This document shows, piece by piece, positions 58,470 to 64,000 of a DNA stretch of 64,000 bases; the stretch's first letter is position 1; every line of letters begins with the position of its first letter. The notes under the pieces were generated by a model. It was not told the origin of the DNA, made no database searches, and saw only the letters and a list, made by a program, of their open reading frames with translations. Position numbers and translations under genes: made by a program. This stretch comes from Qipengyuania sp. S6317L1. Lineage in GTDB: Bacteria; Pseudomonadota; Alphaproteobacteria; Sphingomonadales; Sphingomonadaceae. The DNA lies in NCBI RefSeq assembly GCF_023015615.1, contig NZ_JALKAJ010000002.1, positions 1 through 64,000 of the forward strand. The letters run 5' to 3'.

Positions 58470-59357
58470 CTATAAGGGCACGCCAGTCTCCCTAATACTG
58501 TTTACCAATTCGAGGGACGACCGATGAGCTAGGAGCGCTTGTTCTCGTGTCGAAGGGTCTTCACCGTAGCGAATACTAGGCCAGCACTGCAGGTTATAGA
58601 TCAGACTTCTAGCATCAAATTTTATTCCTGCCGCAGTCAACTGATCGTATAGCTTTTGCAAGTTATGAGTTTGCTCAAATTTGGCACCTGTTAATTCGAT
58701 AGCAGCTTTTATCGTTTTTTCAGCGGCTTGCAGTGAAGCCCACCTAGACTCACCGTAACGCTGTTCCATAGCCATTAGGTTTGTGACTGCTGCCTGTGCG
58801 TCGCCTCGTGCGATAGAAATAAGCTTATGGCTCGAACTAGTGAGGGTGGATGCAGCTGGATACGCGATCGCGAAGGCCTCGGCTATGTCCCTCAATGCCC
58901 TATCTGAAAGTCTTTTGGCGCGGGCGGGAGTAATGTCATCCAAAAACTGAACCACATTGGCTTTAACCGGCCCACGCGAGATACACGGACTTGGCAGCCA
59001 TTCCCGGGTTGATACGTAAGCCACGCTTCCCAACTGCCAAGGAATTCTCAGACTGTACAAATCGCCGTCCACCAAAAGAGCCGTTCGAAGTGGACCTGGG
59101 CTTTCATTAAGCCGTGCGTTGTAGTTTCGTTCATACCACTCAGAGATAGCGTCAGCGTAGGCGATCTCCTTTATCTCTTGAGCCGTGGAATGTGCCGTCC
59201 GAGGACCGCCTCGCAACTGTATCTTGAACTGCTTCGACACTTCCATCATGGCAAATATCGGGCGGGAGGGAATCTCGATTCCATCAGCGACAAGCTGTTG
59301 CTCAATCGTTGTCATCAAAACTTCGAATTCAGCACTCTCGGGCCGCGGTGGTCGCAT
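58470..59357 (-). CDS. Protein of unknown function with a C-terminal HEPN-like domain
   Basis: 295 residues. The first 190 are unassigned. Residues about 200-290 follow the HEPN pattern: SRWASLQAAEKTIKAAIELTGAKFEQTHNLQKLYDQL, then SIRYGEDPSTREQALL, with the H-N-L and R-Y positions of the fold. HEPN domains occur in toxins, RNases and sensor proteins, but the RxxxxH nuclease motif is not evident, so it is more likely a binding variant. No nucleotidyltransferase partner is adjacent. The gene is AT-richer than its neighbours, suggesting transfer. Confidence 0.65.
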   Translation of the reverse strand: MRPPRPESAEFEVLMTTIEQQLVADGIEIPSRPIFAMMEVSKQFKIQLRGGPRTAHSTAQEIKEIAYADAISEWYERNYNARLNESPGPLRTALLVDGDLYSLRIPWQLGSVAYVSTREWLPSPCISRGPVKANVVQFLDDITPARAKRLSDRALRDIAEAFAIAYPAASTLTSSSHKLISIARGDAQAAVTNLMAMEQRYGESRWASLQAAEKTIKAAIELTGAKFEQTHNLQKLYDQLTAAGIKFDARSLIYNLQCWPSIRYGEDPSTREQALLAHRSSLELVNSIRETGVPL

Positions 59358-59503
59358 AGATCAATCTCTCTGCCGGTTGCCATCCTACATGGTTCAGGTC
59401 TCCTATTTGATCAATATCTCCATATGGCAGAACTTGGGTCGTGAGCGGACAGACAGCTTCTGTTTCCAGTCGCATAAAAGCCGGCGGGCTGCCCCCCTAA
59501 ATG

Positions 59504-60721
59504 CTAAATTCCCGCCACTGTCAGCGCCTGATCCATGTCTTCTATAAGATCCTGAATATCCTCGAGGCCGACATTGATGCGAAGGAGCCCTTCGGTCACG
59601 CCCATTTCGCCGCGCGCCTCTTCGCCCATGTTGGCGTGGGTGGTGCTGGCCGGGTGGCACATGAGGCTGCGCGCATCGCCAATGTTGTTGGAGATGTCGA
59701 TCAATTGCAGCGCATCAAGCACCTGAAATGCACGCTCCCGCGTTTGAACATCGAAGGCGAAAATCGGGCCGGTTGCGTCCATCTGCGTCTTGGCAAGTTC
59801 ATGGCGCGGGTGGCTGGCAAGACCCGGATGCTGCATCACTCCGCCCGCTTTGGTCACGCGCGGCTCCAGAAACTGGCCGAGCTCGACCGCATTGCGGCTT
59901 TGTTGATGCGCGCGAAGCGAAAGCGTCTCCAGCCCCTTGTGCACCACCCATGCGTTGAAGGGCGAGATATTGGGTCCGGTGTTGCGCTGAAACGGGAGGA
60001 GCACCTCGTTGATCCACTCTTCCGAGCCGCAAACCGCACCCGCAAGCACGCGGCCTTGGCCGTCCATCAACTTGGTCGCGGAATAGGCCACGACATCGGC
60101 GCCAAACTCCATCGGACGTTGCAACACCGGCGATGCAAAGGCGTTGTCGACCACGGTGGTGATGCCATGCGCACGCGCCAGATCGCACACGTGTTGAAGA
60201 TCGACGATATCAAGCGTGGGATTGGCCGGGCTTTCAAAGAAGAAAACCTTTGTGTTGCCGCGGATTGCCTCTTCCCATGCGGCATTGTCCGCGCTGTCGA
60301 TCACGGTGGTTTCGACCCCGAAGCGGGGCAGCAGATGATCGACCAGCCAGCGGCACGACCCGAAAGCCGCACGCGCGGCAACCACGTGGTCGCCAGCGGA
60401 TACCTGGCACAAAAGCGCCGCCGTCATAGCAGCCATACCGGACGCCTGAGCGCGGCAGGCCTCAGCCCCCTCCATCAGCGCAATCCGCTCCTCCAGCATC
60501 GCAACGGTCGGGTTTTGAAGGCGCGAATAGGTCATTCCTTGCGCCTCGCCCGCAAAGCGGTCCGCCACCGTCTGCGCATCGTCATAGGTGTAGCCCGAGG
60601 TGAGGAACAAAGCCTCGCTCGTCTCGCCATTTTCTGAGCGCCAGGTGCCGCCGCGAACAGCTTGCGTTTGCGGGCGCCATTTGCGCGTCGTCGCGCGGTC
60701 CATGCCAGTGGTCTTTTTCAT
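59504..60721 (-). CDS. metZ: O-succinylhomoserine sulfhydrylase
   Basis: 405 residues, a PLP enzyme of the Cys/Met metabolism family. TSGYTYDDAQTVADRFAGE, the PLP-Lys motif SATKLMDGQGRVLAG and TTHANMGEEARGEMGV near the C-terminus are typical of MetZ. It forms homocysteine from O-succinylhomoserine and sulfide. No SAM-II-like riboswitch could be recognised in the 83 bases to the divergent gene. Confidence 0.92.
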   Translation of the reverse strand: MKKTTGMDRATTRKWRPQTQAVRGGTWRSENGETSEALFLTSGYTYDDAQTVADRFAGEAQGMTYSRLQNPTVAMLEERIALMEGAEACRAQASGMAAMTAALLCQVSAGDHVVAARAAFGSCRWLVDHLLPRFGVETTVIDSADNAAWEEAIRGNTKVFFFESPANPTLDIVDLQHVCDLARAHGITTVVDNAFASPVLQRPMEFGADVVAYSATKLMDGQGRVLAGAVCGSEEWINEVLLPFQRNTGPNISPFNAWVVHKGLETLSLRAHQQSRNAVELGQFLEPRVTKAGGVMQHPGLASHPRHELAKTQMDATGPIFAFDVQTRERAFQVLDALQLIDISNNIGDARSLMCHPASTTHANMGEEARGEMGVTEGLLRINVGLEDIQDLIEDMDQALTVAGI

Positions 60722-60804
60722 AATGTGCGCCGCTTAGTCCTCAGCCCGCTTGCCTGCAAGAGCGCTTGCCCTCGCCGCTGGCTTTGCGTAACCCGCCAAG
60801 GGCA

Positions 60805-62151
60805 ATGAATAGCGCGGCTTTACCTGAACTTACACCCAGCGAGACGCCGCCAGCGGCCCCGTTGCAACACGATACCGATCCATGGGGCTGGTGCGTAATC
60901 ATCCCGCTGGTGTTCGCTTGTCTTGCTGCAATCCGCCTTGCAACGCCGAGCATCCCGTTCTTCGACGAGATCCACTACTTGCCCGCCGCGCGCGACATGC
61001 TGGCAGCGTTTGGCGGGGCCGTAGTGCCCTATGACAATCCCGAACACCCGCTGCTGGGCAAGGCGCTGATCGCGGCCGGTATATCGATGGCGGGAGACAA
61101 TCCGCTGGGGTGGCGGATCATGTCGCTCATTGCGGGCACCATCGCTTTGGCCGCCAGCATGCGCGCGCTCTGGCACGCGGCCGAGGACCGGTTTGCCACC
61201 ATCGGCTTTGGCGTGCTTCTGATCACAGGGTTTCACCTCTTCGTGCAGGCGCGCATCGCAATGCTCGATATTTTCATGGTCGCCTTCCTTGCCCTTGCCG
61301 CATGGCAGTTCGCCGCTGCCATTCGCCAGCCCGAAACGGGTCGGCGCAGGCTCATCCTCACCGGTCTTGCCATCGGTTGTGCGCTTGGGTCGAAATGGAA
61401 CGCGGTTCCGATGGCGGTGCTGCCCGGCCTCGCCTTTTTCGCCGCGCGTTTATCAGCAGGCCGCAGGCGTTTGCTCCTAAGCCGCAGAGGGGCGCCTGTC
61501 CCCGGCATCAGCCTTCTCGAAGCCTTCGCATGGCTCGGCATTTTGCCGCTTGTCACCTACGCTGTGACCTTTGCCCCGGGCTATTGGCTGGGCGATGATA
61601 TGCATCCATCGCCGCTTGTCGAGCATGGCCTGTTTGGCCTCCACACTCAGATTATTGAATTGCAACAACAAGTGCTTAGCCCCCACACTTACCAGAGTAC
61701 GTGGGAACAATGGGCCGCCAATACGCGCGGCATCTGGTATCTGTACGAGCAGGTCGACGGGGCACAGCGCGGAGTGCTGCTGATCGGCAATCCGGTGACG
61801 ATGCTTTTGGGGCTGGCGGCGATTGTATGGTGCGGCGCGGTCGGTATTTTGCGCAGCGATTGGGCCCGCCTTGGTGTGGTGGCAGGATACTGCGTTGCGC
61901 TCGGCTTCTGGGCCTTCGCGCCCAAGCCTGTGCAATTCTACTATCACTATGTGACGCCCAGCCTCTTCCTGCTCGCTGCCCTCGCCCTGGCGTTGAGCGA
62001 CCTTCGCGAGGCGGGCTGGTCAAAACTGAGCTACGCCGCGCTGGCAAGCAGTATCGCGGTATTCGCGGTATTCTTTCCCATCCTTACCGCTGCGCCGCTC
62101 GACGGAGAGAGAAGCTTTGAATTCTGGATGTGGCTCGACGGGTGGAGGTAA
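60805..62151 (+). CDS. PMT-family glycosyltransferase (protein O-mannosyltransferase-like)
   Basis: 448 residues with about ten membrane segments. FFDEIHYLPAARDMLAAFGG has the acidic DE motif of the first extracytoplasmic loop, and GCALGSKWNAVPMAVLPGL follows, as in GT39/ArnT-like enzymes that move a sugar from a lipid carrier. AAGGGCA precedes the ATG at 60805. It ends exactly where the convergent GT2-GtrA gene ends (no gap), and the pair may act together: GT2 makes the lipid-linked sugar, this enzyme uses it. That is inference. Confidence 0.87.
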   Translation: MNSAALPELTPSETPPAAPLQHDTDPWGWCVIIPLVFACLAAIRLATPSIPFFDEIHYLPAARDMLAAFGGAVVPYDNPEHPLLGKALIAAGISMAGDNPLGWRIMSLIAGTIALAASMRALWHAAEDRFATIGFGVLLITGFHLFVQARIAMLDIFMVAFLALAAWQFAAAIRQPETGRRRLILTGLAIGCALGSKWNAVPMAVLPGLAFFAARLSAGRRRLLLSRRGAPVPGISLLEAFAWLGILPLVTYAVTFAPGYWLGDDMHPSPLVEHGLFGLHTQIIELQQQVLSPHTYQSTWEQWAANTRGIWYLYEQVDGAQRGVLLIGNPVTMLLGLAAIVWCGAVGILRSDWARLGVVAGYCVALGFWAFAPKPVQFYYHYVTPSLFLLAALALALSDLREAGWSKLSYAALASSIAVFAVFFPILTAAPLDGERSFEFWMWLDGWR

Positions 62152-63240
62152 CTAAAACCGCCCCCACACAAAGCGGCTCGACAGCGCGTAGTTCCACACC
62201 GCCCCCACCACAATGCCCGCCAAGGCTGCGCCCACCCAGAGCACACCGGCATCCTCCAGCAATGTCGCCACGGCCACATTGGCAAGCGCCCCGACCGAGC
62301 AGGCGAGGCAAAAGCCGATCCACCCTTTCACAAAAGCGCGCGCTCCCTTGAGCCTCCGGTCGCGGTAGGTCAGCCAGTTGTTGAGCCAGAAGTTGAAGCT
62401 CATCGCAGTGAGAACGGCGATCCCTTGCGATAGCGCAAAGCCTTCTCCCACGGCGATATAAAGGAACGCGAGCATGGCCATATGCACCACGACGCCCGCC
62501 GCGCCGACCGTCCCGAACAGGGCAAAGCGCGTCGGGATTGCGCGCCCCAAGGTCTTGTCATAGACCCCGGCCAGAAAATCGAATGCCACCGCGCGGTCAA
62601 GCTTGCTGGTCCCTTCGCGCCTGGCGGCAAAGTTCAGGGGAAATTCCTTGACCCGCATGGGCCTGTCCGATGTTGCGAGCACATCGAGCAATATCTTGAA
62701 GCCGATGCCGGAAAGCCTTGGCGCAAGGCTGCGGGCGCGTTCGCTTGCCAGCATGAAATAGCCACTCATGGGGTCGCTAAGCTCGGTTCCGGTGATCCAG
62801 CGCGCCAGCCGGTTGGCAAATCCCGATAAACGCTCGCGCTCGGGCTCGTCCCATCCATCGGTGCTTGCACCCGGGGCAAATCGGCTTGCGATACAGATGT
62901 CTGCCTCCCCCTTTTGCAAGGCCTCCAGCATTCCTTTCAGCAGCGCCGGGTCATGCTGGTGATCGGCATCCATAACCGCAACATATGGCGCAGCGGTGGC
63001 ACAGAACCCTTCGATTGCCGCGCTTGCAAGGCCGCGCCTGCCGATGCGTTGAATGACCCGGATGCGCGGGTCTTCAAGAGCCAATGCTCGCGCCTCGTCA
63101 GCGGTGCCGTCCGCGCTGTCATCATCGACGATGAGGACTTCCCAATTGTCGCGCCCGAGCGCCGCCTCAATTCGCGCAATCAGCGGCGCGAGATTGCCGC
63201 TTTCATTGAGCGTTGGCAGGATAATCGCGAGTTGAAGCAC
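62152..63240 (-). CDS. GT2 glycosyltransferase fused to a GtrA-like membrane domain (polyprenyl-phosphate sugar synthase type)
   Basis: 362 residues. Residues 1-235 are a GT2 domain of the dolichyl-phosphate mannosyltransferase type: AIILPTLNESGNLAPL, VLIVDDDSADGTAD, AVMDADHQHDPALL. The last 120 have four membrane segments of the GtrA type (FALFGTVGAAGVVVHMAML, then FNFWLNNWLTYRDRR). It should make a lipid-phosphate-linked sugar and flip or anchor it. Convergent with the PMT-like gene. Confidence 0.9.
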   Translation of the reverse strand: MLQLAIILPTLNESGNLAPLIARIEAALGRDNWEVLIVDDDSADGTADEARALALEDPRIRVIQRIGRRGLASAAIEGFCATAAPYVAVMDADHQHDPALLKGMLEALQKGEADICIASRFAPGASTDGWDEPERERLSGFANRLARWITGTELSDPMSGYFMLASERARSLAPRLSGIGFKILLDVLATSDRPMRVKEFPLNFAARREGTSKLDRAVAFDFLAGVYDKTLGRAIPTRFALFGTVGAAGVVVHMAMLAFLYIAVGEGFALSQGIAVLTAMSFNFWLNNWLTYRDRRLKGARAFVKGWIGFCLACSVGALANVAVATLLEDAGVLWVGAALAGIVVGAVWNYALSSRFVWGRF

Positions 63241-63255
63241 CGCGCCGCTCCCGCG

Positions 63256-64000
63256 TTACAGTCGCTCCCGCACCGCCTGACCGATCGCCTCGGTCCCGTG
63301 CGTTCCGCCAAGGTCCCCGCCACGAACGCCGTCTGAAAGCGCTTTCGCAACCGCTGCTTCGACGCGGGTTGCCTCGGCCTCAAGCCCGAAGGAATGGCGC
63401 AGCATCATCGCTGCTGAAAGGATTGTCGCCATCGGGTTCGCCTTGCCCTCACCGGCAATATCAGGCGCGCTGCCGTGAATGGGTTCGTAAAGGCCAAACA
63501 GGCCATGCTCGGTCTGCCGCTCGCCCATGGAGGCGCTGGCCAAAAGACCGATCGACCCCACCGCCGCGCTGGCCAGATCGGAAAGGATATCTCCGAACAG
63601 ATTGCCCGTCAGGATCACGCCAAAACGCTCCGGATTGGAAATGATCTGCATCGCGGCATTGTCGACATACATATGGTCGAGCGCGATATCGGGATGCGCG
63701 CCAGCCGCGGCAATCACCGCATCGCGCCACACCTGGCTGGTTTCAAGCACGTTGGCTTTATCGACGGATGTGACACGGTGTTTGTCATCGCCCGCACGCG
63801 CAGTGCGGAAGGCAACCTGCGCAATGCGCGTTACCTCCTTTTCGGAATAGGACATCATGTCCCACCCCTCGCGCGAGCCGTCCTTGCCTTCCCTTGTGCC
63901 TTTCTCGCCGAAATACACATCGCCATTGAGTTCGCGCACGAACATCATGTCGATTGCCGCCGCCTTTTCGGGGGCTAGCGGGGAAAGATGTTCGAGCCCT
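63256..64000 (-). CDS. leuB: 3-isopropylmalate dehydrogenase (N-terminus outside the window)
   Basis: The frame is open to the window end, so only about the last 247 codons are visible. VYFGEKGTREGKDG, MYVDNAAMQIISNPERFGVILTGNLFGDILSD and GSAPDIAGEGKANPMATILSAAMMLRHSFG are LeuB signatures of the substrate and NAD sites. It carries out the third step of leucine biosynthesis. 15 bases separate its stop from the start of the GT2 gene on the same strand. Confidence 0.96.
   Translation of the reverse strand, partial: GLEHLSPLAPEKAAAIDMMFVRELNGDVYFGEKGTREGKDGSREGWDMMSYSEKEVTRIAQVAFRTARAGDDKHRVTSVDKANVLETSQVWRDAVIAAAGAHPDIALDHMYVDNAAMQIISNPERFGVILTGNLFGDILSDLASAAVGSIGLLASASMGERQTEHGLFGLYEPIHGSAPDIAGEGKANPMATILSAAMMLRHSFGLEAEATRVEAAVAKALSDGVRGGDLGGTHGTEAIGQAVRERL

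Noticed and set aside
58470..59357. HEPN/MNT toxin-antitoxin pair
   Set aside because: No nucleotidyltransferase gene is adjacent and the RxxxxH nuclease motif is not visible.
60722..60804. Possible SAM riboswitch before metZ
   Set aside because: The short leader does not show the pattern of the SAM-II or SAM-I aptamers that I could recall, and is very short.

Overview
The window looks like a chromosomal segment from an alphaproteobacterium of the order Sphingomonadales, most likely Erythrobacteraceae. I infer this from the gene order and protein family signatures, not from a database search. Base composition is GC-rich in most places. A few stretches look clearly AT-richer by eye: about 46.75-49.2 kb, 52.1-54.3 kb and 58.5-59.4 kb.

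Layout, left to right. From 1 to 6.3 kb there is the tail of a secreted Ca-binding-like protein, a SleB-type cell wall hydrolase, a small conserved protein, a Coq4-family protein and a membrane GGDEF-EAL protein. From 6.3 to 15.5 kb runs a TCA-cycle operon: mdh, a small secreted protein, sucD, sucA, sucB, a methyltransferase, lpdA. A cluster of TTGCAA operator-like motifs precedes it. sucC is not in the window. A SEDS-like (FtsW/RodA-like) small membrane protein, an amidase, a PepSY protein and a TRIC-type channel follow. From 19.2 to 22.4 kb, on the minus strand, lie two paralogous glycine-zipper proteins and a serine hydrolase.

From 22.4 to 46.3 kb the minus strand carries the str-S10-spc-alpha ribosomal supercluster, from rpsL to rplQ, including fusA, tuf, secY, adk and rpoA. 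It is interrupted twice. A lipoprotein, a cold-shock protein and a 63-residue protein lie between rpmD and rplO. A secreted lectin/DUF11-like gene (plus strand) and a SRPBCC-like gene lie between adk and rpsM. S5 carries an unusual acidic and RG-repeat N-terminal extension, and S12 has Arg at position 88.

From 46.7 to 59.4 kb is a more accessory stretch. It starts with a large AT-rich protein fusing a PD-(D/E)xK, HsdR-N-like nuclease domain to a P-loop NTPase and a winged-helix-like tail. This is the best candidate for an undescribed, probably anti-phage, single-gene system. It is followed by a terminase-small-subunit-like HTH protein, an acetyltransferase/LysR pair, apaG, a saccharopine-dehydrogenase-like/DUF4166 protein with a DCC thiol oxidoreductase, a gene remnant, a HCCA-isomerase-like protein, a FkbM methyltransferase, a probable small RNA of about 140 nt, a SulP transporter and a HEPN-tailed protein. 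From 59.5 kb to the end are metZ, a PMT-family glycosyltransferase, a convergent GT2-GtrA glycosyltransferase and the 3' part of leuB.

No rRNA, tRNA, CRISPR array or recognisable insertion sequence was seen. Start codons were chosen from Shine-Dalgarno spacing and family conservation, and are uncertain where stated.
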